From Alteribacillus sp041949975 (GTDB lineage Bacteria > Bacillota > Bacilli > Bacillales > Marinococcaceae), in assembly GCF_041949975.1 (NCBI RefSeq), contig NZ_JBHFQG010000014.1, forward strand, positions 25,404-89,403: DNA of 64,000 nucleotides, written 5' to 3'. Of this stretch, positions 44,238-54,404 are shown piece by piece (within the stretch, counting starts at the first letter, position 1; the number at the start of each line of letters is the position of its first letter). The position numbers and the translations under genes are program-made. The notes under the pieces were generated by a model, which saw only the letters and a program-made list of their open reading frames with translations, had not been told where the DNA came from and did not search any database.

Positions 44238-44948
44238 TTAATCTTGTTTTTTTCGTATAAAATATCTTCTTTCTGGTCGTCCAACTATTCCATAAATAGG
44301 TTTGGCATCGGCTTGATTGGAGGAGATCATATACTCAAGGTATCGGCGTGCCGTTGTTCTTGATGCGCCAAGGTATTGTCCCATTTCTTCTGCTGTCATA
44401 CCGTCTATTGCTTTTTCAAGTTCTTGTGTAACTGTTTGAAGTGTGAAAGGATCAATTCCTTTAGGAAGTTCTTCGACTTTTTCGATAGCACTCATAGAAG
44501 TTTTCTCTTGCTGGGGGCAGCGTATTGACGTGAGCAGGTCAATGTTTTCTTGAGTAACTTGCGAAGTTTCGTGTAAGCGCTGATGGAATAATAAATAGTC
44601 CTTTAATGTGCTTTCTAAACGCTCTAGGGAAACGGGCTTAATTATATAATCAAATACACCATATCTCAATGACTGCTGGACGTGCTCAGCTTCCGTAGAA
44701 GCCGAAATAATCAGTACATCTACTTTTGGATGCTTTTCACGAATAGTTTTGAGCAAACTTGTTCCAAGTTCATCTGGCATATAAATATCCAGTAACAAAA
44801 GGTTAATAGAATGCTTTTCTAGTATGCTTAATGTATCTTTGGCATTTAAAGCTTGATGGTCGCAATGAAAGCCTTCTACACGGTTGACAAGCTCTTGATG
44901 AATAGATGCAATTCTGAAATCGTCTTCAGCGACGGCAGTTTGTATCAA
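44238..44948 (-). CDS. CitB/DctR-family response regulator
   Basis: A 236-residue regulator. The receiver domain has acidic residues EDD at 8-10, phospho-acceptor Asp54 in LLLLDIYMP and Lys in DYIIKPVSLERL. A linker leads to a C-terminal helix-turn-helix (MTAEEMGQYLGASRTTARRY). This family regulates di- and tricarboxylate carriers, in line with the tctCBA operon next to it. The gene overlaps the end of its sensor kinase gene by 4 bp, but that gene is broken, so the regulator may lack its normal signal. Confidence 0.9.
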   Translation of the reverse strand: MIQTAVAEDDFRIASIHQELVNRVEGFHCDHQALNAKDTLSILEKHSINLLLLDIYMPDELGTSLLKTIREKHPKVDVLIISASTEAEHVQQSLRYGVFDYIIKPVSLERLESTLKDYLLFHQRLHETSQVTQENIDLLTSIRCPQQEKTSMSAIEKVEELPKGIDPFTLQTVTQELEKAIDGMTAEEMGQYLGASRTTARRYLEYMISSNQADAKPIYGIVGRPERRYFIRKKQD

Positions 44949-45954
44949 GAAACCTCTCCTCCTTTATGCGAAGATGGTGTTTTAGGTAAATAGATTGAGA
45001 ATATAGCACCGCCTTGAGGGTGGTTATCAAATTCGAGCATCCCATTCAGGTGAGAAACGGTTTCGCGTATGATTGCCAGTCCATAGCCCCGTTTATTATT
45101 GCTTTGTTTGGTAGAAAAACCTTTCTTCATTAAGATATCTACTTCTGCAGGCAGACCCGGCCCGTTATCACTGATTTCAAAAACCACATCATTACCAATA
45201 TCAGTAACGAAAAAATTAACTTCAGGTTTTGGATTGCTTTTAGCAGCGTCCAAAGCATTATCAATAACATTTCCTAATATAGAAATAATTTTTGTTGGTG
45301 ACATATGATCTGGTAACGGCTCCATTTGACTTGCATTATCCACTTCAAACTTTATTTTCATTTCTGAAGCTCTTCCTGATTTACCGACTAATATTGCTTG
45401 CACTGTGGTATCTTTTATTTGGCTGAACAAAATTGCTGTACGTTTGTCCTGGTTCATCGTTTCTTCTTCTATTAACTGAATAGCCTCTTTTGTCTGTCTT
45501 AAATGAAGATACCCAGAAAGCGTATATAGTTTATTTGTATATTCATGGTTTTGAGAGCGAAGATCATCAGAATATCTTTTTATATCAGAAAGTGTATTTG
45601 CCATTTCCATCATCTCCGTTTTATCGCGAAAGGTGGAAACAACGCCTGCTATTTCATTGTTATCAAAAATCGGCTGTCGGTTTACGATGAATACTCTTCC
45701 CTTTAAAGAAAGCTCCTGATTATATTCCGGCTTTCCATGCTTTAAAACACGTTCCATTTTGGAGAAAGGCAATATTTCTTTTAAAGCCTTGCCTTCTATT
45801 GCTGGGGCGTGAAAATTAACAACGCTTTATCACCTAAAGATTCTTCTATTTCCATAGATTCTAAATAGGCAAAAAAACCAGACAAAGTAATGGTAACAAA
45901 AATAATTAAGGCAAGAATCAGTAAAATAATTTTTGTCTGAATCGTAACGCGCAT
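44945..45954 (-). pseudogene. CitA/DcuS-type sensor histidine kinase with the sensor domain deleted
   Basis: The N-terminal anchor is intact (MRVTIQTKIILLILALIIFV and a membrane helix). After about 50 residues, near 45820, the frame breaks and roughly 200 residues of the extracellular sensor and second helix are missing. The remainder is coherent: PAS (VFIVNRQPIFDNNEIAGVVS), the histidine region LRSQNHEYTNKLYTLSGYLH and the ATPase motifs NALDAAKSN, ISDNGPGLP and GYGLAIIRE. It cannot sense an outside ligand as it stands. Confidence 0.85.
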
Positions 45955-46162
45955 TGGTTTCCCCCTTTTTTACGCTGCGTTGTCACAGATATGTCACAGA
46001 AGGTCAATTATTGAAACCTACGATAAAGTTCTTTGTTTAAATCGTCAAGAGGCGGAATCAGCTAAATAGGAGCGTTAAATGATATGCTAATATGTGAGAA
46101 GAGGGATAAAATAAATGAACGTTAATGAATCTGTTATAACTAACGAAGAAAGGGTTTTACAT

Positions 46163-48334
46163 ATGAGTAAATCAGTTATTCTTGCAGAAAAGCCTTCGGC
46201 AGGAAAAGATATAGCTAAAGTTCTGGGCTGTAATAAACAAGGCAATGGATACATAGAAGGGAGCAGTTATATTGTAACGTGGGCGTTTGGCCATCTTGTC
46301 AGCCTTGCTGAACCTGAAGCTTATGATAAAAGGTATAAAACATGGAACCTCGAAGATTTGCCAATGCTTCCTTCACGCATAAAGCTTTCCGTTATTAAAA
46401 AATCAGGTAGACAATTCAACGCTGTAAAATCACAGCTTCATCGAAAAGATGTAAAAGATGTGATTATTGCAACGGATGCCGGCAGAGAAGGCGAACTTGT
46501 GGCTCGGTGGATTCTTGAAAAAGCAGCGGTAAAAAAGCCGGTAAAACGTTTATGGATTTCTTCCGTGACGGATCAGGCTATAAAGCAGGGGTTTAAGCAG
46601 TTGAAGGATGGAAGAAAATTCACAAATCTATATAATGCTGCTCAAGCGAGGTCTGAAGCGGATTGGTATGTCGGCATGAATGCAACAAGGGCTCTGACTA
46701 CAAAGTATAATGCCTCTTTATCTTGCGGGCGTGTTCAAACCCCTACTTTGGCAATGGTGGCACAAAGAGAAAATGAGATAGCTCAGTTTAAACCAACTTC
46801 CTTTCAACGGATATTTGCTGTGACAGAAAATGGTGTGACGTTTTGGTGGAAGAATCCTCAAAATGGAGAGACACGAATCTTTTCTAATAATAAAACAGAA
46901 CAGATCTTAAAAGAGGTAAAAAACCACCCAATAATGATAAAAGCTGTTCAAAAGAAAAAGAAAAGTGACGGCCCTCCGCTTTTGTTCGATTTAACGGAGC
47001 TGCAAAGAGAAGCGAATAACCATTATGGCTTTTCAGCGAAAGAAACACTTAATATCCTGCAGCGCCTTTATGAAACACATAAAGTACTCACATACCCGAG
47101 AACAGATTCGCGTTACCTATCATCTGATATACGAAGTACTTTGAAACAGCGTTTAAAAGCATGTGACGTACAGAACTACGCAAAGCATGTCTTGAAAATT
47201 AAAAAGAATGACTGGAACATAAATAAAAAAATGATTAATGATAAAAAAGTGTCTGATCATCATGCGATTATTCCAACAGAAGAACCCCCGCAGTTTTCTG
47301 CTATGTCTGACAAGGAAAAGAAAATTTATGACCTGGTCATTAAGCGATTTTTGGCTGCTTTTTTTCCGCAGGCACAATATGTACAAACAGAAATAGCAGC
47401 AGTTATAAATAAAGAGATTTTTTCCGCTAAAGGAAAAAGGGTGTTAACGGAAGGATGGAAAGGAATTTCCAATCTTCAATATGAGAATAAAGAAGAAAAA
47501 CTTCCGCTGCTAAACGAAAAAGAGAAAATTAAAATATCAAAAACAGATTCAGAAACAGGAGAAACAAAACCGCCAGCTCTATTCAATGAAGCATCTCTAT
47601 TATCTGCAATGGAAAATCCGTCCCGCTTTATGTCTGGAGAAGATAAACAGCTTTTAGATACCATTAAAAGCAAGGGCGGTATAGGAACGGTTGCAACAAG
47701 AGCAGATATTATTGAAAAGTTATTAAGCAGCTTTCTAATTGAAAAAAAAGGGAAGAGCCTCAAAATTACTTCAAAAGGAAAACAACTTTTGGAGCTTGTA
47801 CCAGATAAATTAAAATCTCCAACGTTGACGGCAGAGTGGGAACAGCAGCTAGAAGATATTGAGAAGGGAAATCTTGCTAAACATCTCTTTATAGAAGAAA
47901 TGAAAAGCTATGCCAATGAAGTAGTTCAAAGCATAAAACAAAGCTCTAAATCTTTTAAACATGACAATGTTAGTGGGACCCCCTGTCCGCATTGCGGAAA
48001 GTTGTTGCTTGAAGTAAAAGGAAAACGCGGTAAAATAAAAGTTTGTCAAGATAAAGAGTGCGGATATAAGAAAAATATTTCAAAGGTAACGAATGCGCGG
48101 TGTCCTCAATGTAAAAAGAAGATGGAACTGCGTGGAGAAGGGGAAGGACAAATATTTGTCTGCCGATGCGGCTATAAAGAAAAGGTGTCTTCTTTCAATA
48201 AAAGAAAAAAGCAGGAAAAACAAAGTAAGGGAACAAAGCATGATGTAAAAAAATATTTAAAACAGCAAGATGACGATGAAATGAAAAACCCTGCGTTAGC
48301 CGAGGCTTTAAAGAAGCTGCAAAACAAAGAGTAA
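46163..48334 (+). CDS. topB: DNA topoisomerase III
   Basis: A 723-residue type IA topoisomerase that decatenates single-stranded DNA, often working with RecQ. The TOPRIM start MSKSVILAEKPSAGKDIAKV, the acidic triad region IIATDAGREGELVARWIL, and the active-site Tyr in LTYPRTDSRYLS are present. Two zinc-ribbon modules end the protein (CPHCGKLLLEVKG, then CPQCKKKM). I chose the ATG at 46163 with AAAGGG upstream; an upstream in-frame start adds 16 atypical residues. recQ lies 9 kb away. Confidence 0.95.
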   Translation: MSKSVILAEKPSAGKDIAKVLGCNKQGNGYIEGSSYIVTWAFGHLVSLAEPEAYDKRYKTWNLEDLPMLPSRIKLSVIKKSGRQFNAVKSQLHRKDVKDVIIATDAGREGELVARWILEKAAVKKPVKRLWISSVTDQAIKQGFKQLKDGRKFTNLYNAAQARSEADWYVGMNATRALTTKYNASLSCGRVQTPTLAMVAQRENEIAQFKPTSFQRIFAVTENGVTFWWKNPQNGETRIFSNNKTEQILKEVKNHPIMIKAVQKKKKSDGPPLLFDLTELQREANNHYGFSAKETLNILQRLYETHKVLTYPRTDSRYLSSDIRSTLKQRLKACDVQNYAKHVLKIKKNDWNINKKMINDKKVSDHHAIIPTEEPPQFSAMSDKEKKIYDLVIKRFLAAFFPQAQYVQTEIAAVINKEIFSAKGKRVLTEGWKGISNLQYENKEEKLPLLNEKEKIKISKTDSETGETKPPALFNEASLLSAMENPSRFMSGEDKQLLDTIKSKGGIGTVATRADIIEKLLSSFLIEKKGKSLKITSKGKQLLELVPDKLKSPTLTAEWEQQLEDIEKGNLAKHLFIEEMKSYANEVVQSIKQSSKSFKHDNVSGTPCPHCGKLLLEVKGKRGKIKVCQDKECGYKKNISKVTNARCPQCKKKMELRGEGEGQIFVCRCGYKEKVSSFNKRKKQEKQSKGTKHDVKKYLKQQDDDEMKNPALAEALKKLQNKE

Positions 48335-48446
48335 ATCCTCTGGCAGAAAAAGTTGCGCTTTACCATAATTAGTGGTAATATGAATAAGTTGTTTTGATAA
48401 ACAGAAAACTGGAAACGAAATAAATTTAAATAATATCCAAAATGGG

Positions 48447-48482
48447 CTGTATCCCGTTAAGGAATCGGGATACAGTTTTTTT
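48447..48482 (+). terminator. Terminator of topB
   Basis: CTGTATCCCG pairs with CGGGATACAG around a 9-nt loop, followed by seven T residues. Confidence 0.92.
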
Positions 48483-48550
48483 GATTCATTTGTTGGGAAT
48501 AAATAAATCAAATAAAGAAGAATTTATAGATAAAAAGGAGTTATATTGTA

Positions 48551-49996
48551 TTGACATTGTTTACTGATTTAAAGATGGATGAACAGATTTTGCAAGCAGT
48601 TAATAATATGGGGTTTGAAGAAGCTACACCTATACAAGCAGAGGTCATTCCAAAGGTCAAAGAAGGCCGTGATATTATTGGACAGGCGCAAACTGGAACG
48701 GGTAAAACGGCTGCATTTGGAATTCCTTTAATTGAACAAATGAACCAGGAAGAATCGCACCCTCAGGGGCTTGTGCTTGCGCCAACACGTGAACTTGCGA
48801 TTCAAGTTTCCGAAGAGTTGAACCGCCTTGGCCATTTTAAAGGTGTACAAGCTCTTGCTGTTTATGGGGGACAGGAAATTAGCCGCCAAATTAAGGCACT
48901 AAAACGAAACCCGCAAATTATTGTAGCCACACCTGGCCGGTTTATGGACCATATGAGAAGAAGAACGATTCGTCCAAAATATATGAAAATGGTTGTACTG
49001 GATGAAGCAGATGAAATGCTCAGCATGGGGTTTGTAGAAGATATAGAAACCATTTTAAGTGAAATTTCGGAAGAGCGCCAGACATTATTATTTTCTGCGA
49101 CTATGCCTAAGCGCCTTCAGTCCGTGACTGCTAAATTTATGGATGATCCAGAAGTAGTAAAAGTTAAAAGTAAAGGTCTTACTGTATCTAATATTGAACA
49201 GCGTTACATCGAAGTACCGGAAAAACAGAAATTTGATACGCTGTGCCATCTATTAGATATTACTCCACCTGAACTTGCTATTGTGTTTGGACGTACAAAG
49301 CGCCGTGTGGATGAGCTTTCTGAAGCTTTAACTCGCAGAGGATATGCGGCGGAAGGAATACATGGTGATTTAAAACAATCCCAACGTGATAAAGTGCTGC
49401 GCAAATTTAAACAAGGAACAATTGATATTTTAGTTGCCACCGACGTAGCTGCCCGTGGTCTGGATGTCAGCGGCGTTACTCACGTTTACAATTTTGATCT
49501 GCCGCAGGACCCGGAAAGCTATGTACATCGCATTGGGAGAACAGGCCGGGCCGGTAAAGAAGGCATTGCTTTTAGTTTTTCAACGCCAAAAGAAATCAGT
49601 CATTTAAAATTCATCGAAGAAACCACTAAAAAGAAAATGATCCGTCAGGATATTCCAACGTATGCCGAGGCTATGCATGGGCGTTACCAGCAAGTTGTTA
49701 ATAAACTTTTAGAAACAGTGAAGAATGAGAATACGGAAGACTTAGAGAGCACCGCAAAAACCTTGCTAAGCGGTCATGATCCGGTTACGCTTGTAGCTGC
49801 AGCTTTGAAAATGAACACCAATGAGCCAGATAACGTAGAAATTAAATTAACAGAGGAAGCATCCCTTCGTCCAAAAAAAGAAAGAGGCAGCCGGAAAAAA
49901 GGCTTTAAGAAAAATCATCGAGGAAAGAAAAAACCTTATAAACAATCGCGTTCTCGTAATGATGGACCCTCAAGAAAAAGAAAGAAAAATGTGTAA
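48551..49996 (+). CDS. cshA: DEAD-box RNA helicase (CshA-like)
   Basis: A 481-residue RNA helicase of mRNA decay and ribosome assembly. All motifs are present: Q motif with FEEATPIQAEVI, Walker A AQTGTGKTA, DEAD in VLDEADEML, SAT in LFSATMP, and HRIGRTGRAG. A basic tail (KKERGSRKKGFKKNHRG) binds RNA. The start is TTG, with AAGGAG upstream. CshA rather than CshB is suggested by the length and tail. Confidence 0.9.
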   Translation: MTLFTDLKMDEQILQAVNNMGFEEATPIQAEVIPKVKEGRDIIGQAQTGTGKTAAFGIPLIEQMNQEESHPQGLVLAPTRELAIQVSEELNRLGHFKGVQALAVYGGQEISRQIKALKRNPQIIVATPGRFMDHMRRRTIRPKYMKMVVLDEADEMLSMGFVEDIETILSEISEERQTLLFSATMPKRLQSVTAKFMDDPEVVKVKSKGLTVSNIEQRYIEVPEKQKFDTLCHLLDITPPELAIVFGRTKRRVDELSEALTRRGYAAEGIHGDLKQSQRDKVLRKFKQGTIDILVATDVAARGLDVSGVTHVYNFDLPQDPESYVHRIGRTGRAGKEGIAFSFSTPKEISHLKFIEETTKKKMIRQDIPTYAEAMHGRYQQVVNKLLETVKNENTEDLESTAKTLLSGHDPVTLVAAALKMNTNEPDNVEIKLTEEASLRPKKERGSRKKGFKKNHRGKKKPYKQSRSRNDGPSRKRKKNV

Positions 49997-50006
49997 TAAA
50001 TATAGA

Positions 50007-50037
50007 TAACCGCCTGATTTCAGGCGGTTATTATTTT
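50007..50037 (+). terminator. Terminator of cshA
   Basis: TAACCGCCTG-ATTT-CAGGCGGTTA followed by TTATTTT. Confidence 0.92.
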
Positions 50038-50098
50038 GACCTAATATCATGTTATGATAATAGGTATGATCTCCTCAACGTAAAAAGGGGGAAGCGAC

Positions 50099-51991
50099 AT
50101 GAGTTTATTGAGGGCGGAACAAATATATAAAACCTATGGAGACAAAGAATTATTTAATCATATATCTTTCGTAATTGAAGAAAATGATCGGATTGGTTTA
50201 ATTGGTGTTAATGGCACAGGGAAATCAACATTATTAAAAATTTTAGCCAAGGTAGACAACGCAGAAAAAGGCAAATTGCATCATGCAAACCATATTCATA
50301 TCGAATACCTCCCGCAAGATCCAGAACTAAATGAAAACCTTACTGTGCTTGATCAAATTTATTACGGCGAATCTGCTGTCATGCAAACGATGCGCCGTTA
50401 TGAGAAAACACTTCGTGAGCTCGAACAAAATCCAGAGGATGCCAGACTTCAGGAAAGGCTGCTTGAAGCTCAGCAGCAAATGGATGAAAATAAAGCATGG
50501 GAAGCCAATACATCTGCAAAACAAGTCCTTACACGTCTTGGTATTACAAATTTTTCAAAAAAAGTAAATGAGCTTTCTGGAGGACAAAAAAAGCGGACAG
50601 CTATAGCAAAAGCTCTTATCCAACCCGCTGATCTGCTTATTCTGGATGAGCCGACGAACCATCTAGACAATGAGTCAATCGAATGGCTGGAAAGATATTT
50701 ATCCTCCTATCATGGAGCTTTTATGGTTGTCACTCATGACAGGTATTTCTTAAACAGAGTAACGAACCGCATTTATGAATTAGACCAAGGCAATTTATAC
50801 ACTTATGAAGGGAATTACGAATTATTTTTGGAAAAGAAAGCTGAGCGGGAAGCACTAGAAGAACAAAATGAAATAAAAAGAAAAAATATTTTGCGTACAG
50901 AGCTTGAATGGCTTAGAAGAGGACCAAAGGCTAGAGGAACAAAACAAAAAGCCAGGGTGCAGCGTGTAGAAAATCTAAAAGAACAAAGAGGCCCTATAAA
51001 AAAACAGGATGTTGATTTTGCTATCGGCTCTGTACGTCTCGGTAAAAAAGTGTTAGAAGCAGAAAATCTATCCAAATCCTACGATGGCCGTACTCTTTTT
51101 TCTTCTTTTTCTTATATAGTTACACCAGGGGAAAGACTAGGAATAATCGGCCCTAATGGAAGCGGTAAAACAACATTATTAAATATTCTGGCTGGTAAAA
51201 TCGAAGCGGATGAAGGTCATATTGAAGCAGGGTCGACTGTCCGTATCGGTTATTATTCACAGGAACACGAAGATTTAGATGAGAACAAGCGGGTTATTGA
51301 ATATATTAGAGACATAGCAGAAGTTGTTCAAACAGCAGATGGGCAAGAAATAACAGCAGAACAGATACTAGAGCGCTTTTTGTTTGCTCGTCCGTCGCAG
51401 TGGAATTATATTCACCGGTTATCAGGCGGGGAACGAAGACGGCTGTATTTACTTGGGGTGCTCATGAAAGAACCAAATGTGTTATTTCTTGATGAACCAA
51501 CCAATGATCTGGATACCCAGACATTAACTGTTTTAGAAAATTATTTAGATCATTTTCCTGGAGTAGTCATTACTGTTTCCCACGATCGTTATTTTTTAGA
51601 TCGAGTGGTGGATTCTCTTTTAGTATTTACTTCTCGTCATACAATTGAACGTTTTCAAGGAGGTTATTCGGAGTACTTAGAAACCGTTCAGCAAAAACAG
51701 CCGCCAAAAGAAAAACCAGGAAAAAATAAAAATATTCATAAACCAAAACGTACTCGTAAGAAACTTTCCTACAATGAACAGCAGGAATGGAACGGTTTGG
51801 AAGACCGGATTGCTGAATTAGAGGAGAAGAAATTAGAAATAGAAAATAAAATAGAACAAGCTGGAAGTGATTTCGAAAAAGTCCAGGAATTAATGGAAAA
51901 CCAAAGAACATTAGAAGAGCAGTTAGATGATGCAATGGAGAGATGGACGGAATTATCATTATTAATCGAAGAAATAAATGCGGAGAATTAG
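50099..51991 (+). CDS. yfmR: ABC-F ribosome-associated ATPase (YfmR/Uup type)
   Basis: A 630-residue soluble twin-ATPase that acts on stalled ribosomes. Each half has Walker A (GVNGTGKST near 37, GPNGSGKTT near 353), signature LSGGQKK and LSGGERR, and Walker B ILDEPTNHLD and FLDEPTNDLD. The linker between them is rich in Arg (LRRGPKARGTKQKARVQRVE), typical of the Uup subfamily, and a C-terminal coiled coil follows (ELEEKKLEIENKIEQA). GGGGGAAG precedes the ATG. Confidence 0.92.
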   Translation: MSLLRAEQIYKTYGDKELFNHISFVIEENDRIGLIGVNGTGKSTLLKILAKVDNAEKGKLHHANHIHIEYLPQDPELNENLTVLDQIYYGESAVMQTMRRYEKTLRELEQNPEDARLQERLLEAQQQMDENKAWEANTSAKQVLTRLGITNFSKKVNELSGGQKKRTAIAKALIQPADLLILDEPTNHLDNESIEWLERYLSSYHGAFMVVTHDRYFLNRVTNRIYELDQGNLYTYEGNYELFLEKKAEREALEEQNEIKRKNILRTELEWLRRGPKARGTKQKARVQRVENLKEQRGPIKKQDVDFAIGSVRLGKKVLEAENLSKSYDGRTLFSSFSYIVTPGERLGIIGPNGSGKTTLLNILAGKIEADEGHIEAGSTVRIGYYSQEHEDLDENKRVIEYIRDIAEVVQTADGQEITAEQILERFLFARPSQWNYIHRLSGGERRRLYLLGVLMKEPNVLFLDEPTNDLDTQTLTVLENYLDHFPGVVITVSHDRYFLDRVVDSLLVFTSRHTIERFQGGYSEYLETVQQKQPPKEKPGKNKNIHKPKRTRKKLSYNEQQEWNGLEDRIAELEEKKLEIENKIEQAGSDFEKVQELMENQRTLEEQLDDAMERWTELSLLIEEINAEN

Positions 51992-52040
51992 AGCAGTGCT
52001 GGTAATGTAAAATGTTCCATTTTTTTATCAATCATTCGAG

Positions 52041-52075
52041 CCTTTATCTGATCATATCAGATAAAGGTTTTTTTT
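52041..52075 (+). terminator. Terminator of yfmR
   Basis: CCTTTATCTGA pairs with TCAGATAAAGG, followed by eight T residues. Confidence 0.92.
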
Positions 52076-52204
52076 AATTTAATTAAAGATCAAGGAAGTA
52101 TAGCATGAAGGAAAAGCTTATAAGATAAGTATGTAGAATCACCCAGTATAACTATAAAGGCGATATGGGTAAAATAAGCGAACTATAAAATGAGGGAGAT
52201 CTAT

Positions 52205-52978
52205 ATGGACGTTAGTTTGCTTCTTGAATATGGATGGGTATTATTAGTGCTTATTTTGCTAGAGGGTATACTTGCAGCCGATAACGCATTAGTTCTGGCG
52301 ATAATGGTAAAAAACCTGCCGGAAAACCAGCGAAAAAAAGCTTTGTTTTATGGGCTGGCTGGTGCTTTCGTTTTTCGGTTTGCGTCATTATTTACTATTT
52401 CCTATTTGATTGATGTTTGGCAGGTACAGGCTATTGGTGCACTATATTTACTTTTCATGTCTGGAAATCATATAGTTAGAAAAGTTTGGCTAAAGAAAAA
52501 AGAAACACCAGATGAAAAAGCGAAGAAAAAAAACGTCAATGCAGCAAGCTTTTGGGGAACGGTATTAAAAGTCGAGGTAGCCGACATTGCTTTTGCGGTT
52601 GATTCTATTTTAGCAGCCGTTGCTCTTGCTGTTACGCTTCCTAACACACCGCTTCAAACGATAGGGGGACTAGATGGCGGCAAATTTATTGTTATTTTGG
52701 CAGGGGGATTAATTGGAGTTATCATTATGCGTTTTGCAGCAACTTTTTTTGTAAAACTGTTAAAGAAAAGACCTGGTCTTGAGGTTGCTGCTTTTATTAT
52801 TGTTGGATGGGTTGGGATAAAGCTTTCTATTTATACATTGTCACATCCAGCCTTGGGAGTTCTGCCAGAAGAGTTTGCTGAATCAACTTCATGGAAAGTG
52901 ACCTTTTATGTAGTATTGGTATTGATTGCTCTAGGAGGATGGTTCTTATCTAAAGAAGAAAATGAAACATCCATTTAA
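52205..52978 (+). CDS. TerC-family membrane protein (YceF/YkoY-like)
   Basis: A 257-residue protein with about seven helices. The TerC motifs are clear: LEGILAADNALVLAIMV near residue 21 and VEVADIAFAVDSILAAVALA near residue 124, each with the conserved Asp. In B. subtilis such proteins export manganese to secreted metalloenzymes. The start at 52205 follows GGGAG. I looked for a yybP-ykoY manganese riboswitch upstream and did not see one. Confidence 0.9.
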   Translation: MDVSLLLEYGWVLLVLILLEGILAADNALVLAIMVKNLPENQRKKALFYGLAGAFVFRFASLFTISYLIDVWQVQAIGALYLLFMSGNHIVRKVWLKKKETPDEKAKKKNVNAASFWGTVLKVEVADIAFAVDSILAAVALAVTLPNTPLQTIGGLDGGKFIVILAGGLIGVIIMRFAATFFVKLLKKRPGLEVAAFIIVGWVGIKLSIYTLSHPALGVLPEEFAESTSWKVTFYVVLVLIALGGWFLSKEENETSI

Positions 52979-52982
52979 TTAA

Positions 52983-53036
52983 AACTGCCGAAAGTAATAA
53001 ACACACCAGGTGCTTATTCTTTCGGCAGTTTTTTTA
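52983..53036. terminator. Bidirectional terminator between the TerC gene and sodC 2
   Basis: AACTGCCGAAAG pairs with CTTTCGGCAGTT, with inner AATAA/TTATT pairs, flanked by A and T tracts. Confidence 0.9.
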
Positions 53037-53690
53037 ATTAGAAGCTTTTATAACACCACAGGAAATTCTGTCGCCGGAATCTCCTGTTTTTAATGTTTCC
53101 TCGTCTGGCCCGCTTTCATTACTTAAATCAGAAGTGTATCGGTCGGGTATATTTGCAAAATTATCTGCATCGGAATGAACGATAACAGCACGGTTCTCAT
53201 TAGCTAACTGTTGAGGATTGAATCGATCTAATGCAGTTAACAAATAAGCGGAACCATCTTCTACTCCATATAAAATAGTCATATCACCGGCATGATCCCC
53301 GTGATCAGTACCATCCGGGTTATAATGTCCGCCTGCAGTAGTGAAAGGACCATCAGCTGCATTAGGGTCACACACACCCGTTTCATGTATATGAAAGCCA
53401 TGAAAACCTCTTGGAAGACCCTTTTCAAATAAAGCTTCTACTACAACAGCTTTATCTTTTTCATAAAAACGAACATTCCCGATCACTTCCCCTTTAGTGT
53501 TCTGCATTTTTGCTTCAGCTACACTTTTTTCTGAAGTGTTCATCACATCTGCTAGTACTTCTTCTGCATCTTCCATCGGAACAGCTTGGTCATTTGCTGA
53601 ATTATCCTCCAAAGGAGATGCTTCATTATTACATCCGCTGATCACTAAAGCTGTAAACAAAACCCACATAAGATTGAATATTATTTTCAT
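53034..53690 (-). CDS. sodC: Cu/Zn superoxide dismutase lipoprotein (second of two)
   Basis: A 218-residue lipoprotein with signal ending LVISGCNN and a short acidic linker. The SOD domain has HGFHIHETGVC, GGHYNPDGTDHGDHAGD, a final ligand in VHSDADNF and the disulfide Cys in RISCGVI. GGAAGGAGGG precedes the ATG at 53690. It differs clearly from the copy at 18083 in linker length and loops, so the two are old paralogues rather than a recent duplication. Confidence 0.92.
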   Translation of the reverse strand: MKIIFNLMWVLFTALVISGCNNEASPLEDNSANDQAVPMEDAEEVLADVMNTSEKSVAEAKMQNTKGEVIGNVRFYEKDKAVVVEALFEKGLPRGFHGFHIHETGVCDPNAADGPFTTAGGHYNPDGTDHGDHAGDMTILYGVEDGSAYLLTALDRFNPQQLANENRAVIVHSDADNFANIPDRYTSDLSNESGPDEETLKTGDSGDRISCGVIKASN

Positions 53691-53835
53691 GCATGTACCC
53701 TCCTTCCTTCCTACTTTCTCCAAATCAAAATCATTTCATAATAAAAATTGGTTTGTTTTACAAAAAAAGCTGAAGAAAGGAAAAGCTTGCGTTATAATCA
53801 GAAGTAAGATCCTTATAAATGCAAGGTGATATAAA

Positions 53836-54036
53836 TTGGCAAATATATTAAAAATTCTCACTGGAATTTGGTTCATTATACTGATGGTGCAAGTTCTTTC
53901 TGCATTTGGCAGGTACATAGCAGTGCTGCCTGACTATTTATTAATCGTTTTCCTGCTGTTGTTTTCCATGGTCATTGTACGTGAGTTTAAAAAAGGTATT
54001 GTAAGAGAACTGGAAAAGAATTCGTCGGGCCAATAA
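53836..54036 (+). CDS. Small two-helix membrane protein, unknown
   Basis: A 66-residue frame with two hydrophobic segments (ILKILTGIWFIILMVQVLSA and DYLLIVFLLLFSMVIV) and a charged end. The start is TTG, with AAGGTG upstream. No family is recognised. The family C repeat begins just after its end. Confidence 0.5.
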   Translation: MANILKILTGIWFIILMVQVLSAFGRYIAVLPDYLLIVFLLLFSMVIVREFKKGIVRELEKNSSGQ

Positions 54037-54055
54037 AGCAGAAGGGTAGTAGAAG

Positions 54056-54345
54056 AAATCTAGCCGGAATGGTAACCAAGAAGGTTTTTGGGACTCGGAA
54101 CTGGAGGAAGCAAGGAGGAACAGTCATCAAGCTAGGTGCTTGTAACCCGGAACAGGAGAACGGTGACCTGGAAAGAATTAGAAGTCCAGTTACCCGCATT
54201 TCTGGAAGTGCTGCGGCAGATCCTGATCAAAGAAGATTCACCTCGAGCGCTGCGGTTTTTTTGAATTAGCGCAATGGCACTGCCTGTATAGAAAGAGAAA
54301 ACTAAAAGCCAGTGGTGATTTATTATCACCACTGGCTGTTTATAG
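54056..54345. repeat. Dispersed long repeat, family C copy 2
   Basis: Units begin GGTAACCAAGAAGG (about 54069) and AGTCATCAAGC (about 54121). The later part has CCTCGAGCGCTGCGG and GAATTAGCGCAATGGCACTG, as in copy 1 at 39255-39580, and it closes with the hairpin GCCAGTGGTGA...TCACCACTGGC. The stem differs from copy 1 but stays paired. Confidence 0.75.
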
Positions 54346-54404
54346 GGGACAGCTTCTTTTCTTTGTTTTCTTCTATATATATTCCATGTCCTTATTAAAT
54401 TGTT

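Noticed and set aside
52076..52204. Possible yybP-ykoY manganese riboswitch before the TerC gene
   Set aside because: I looked for the conserved aptamer blocks and did not find them.
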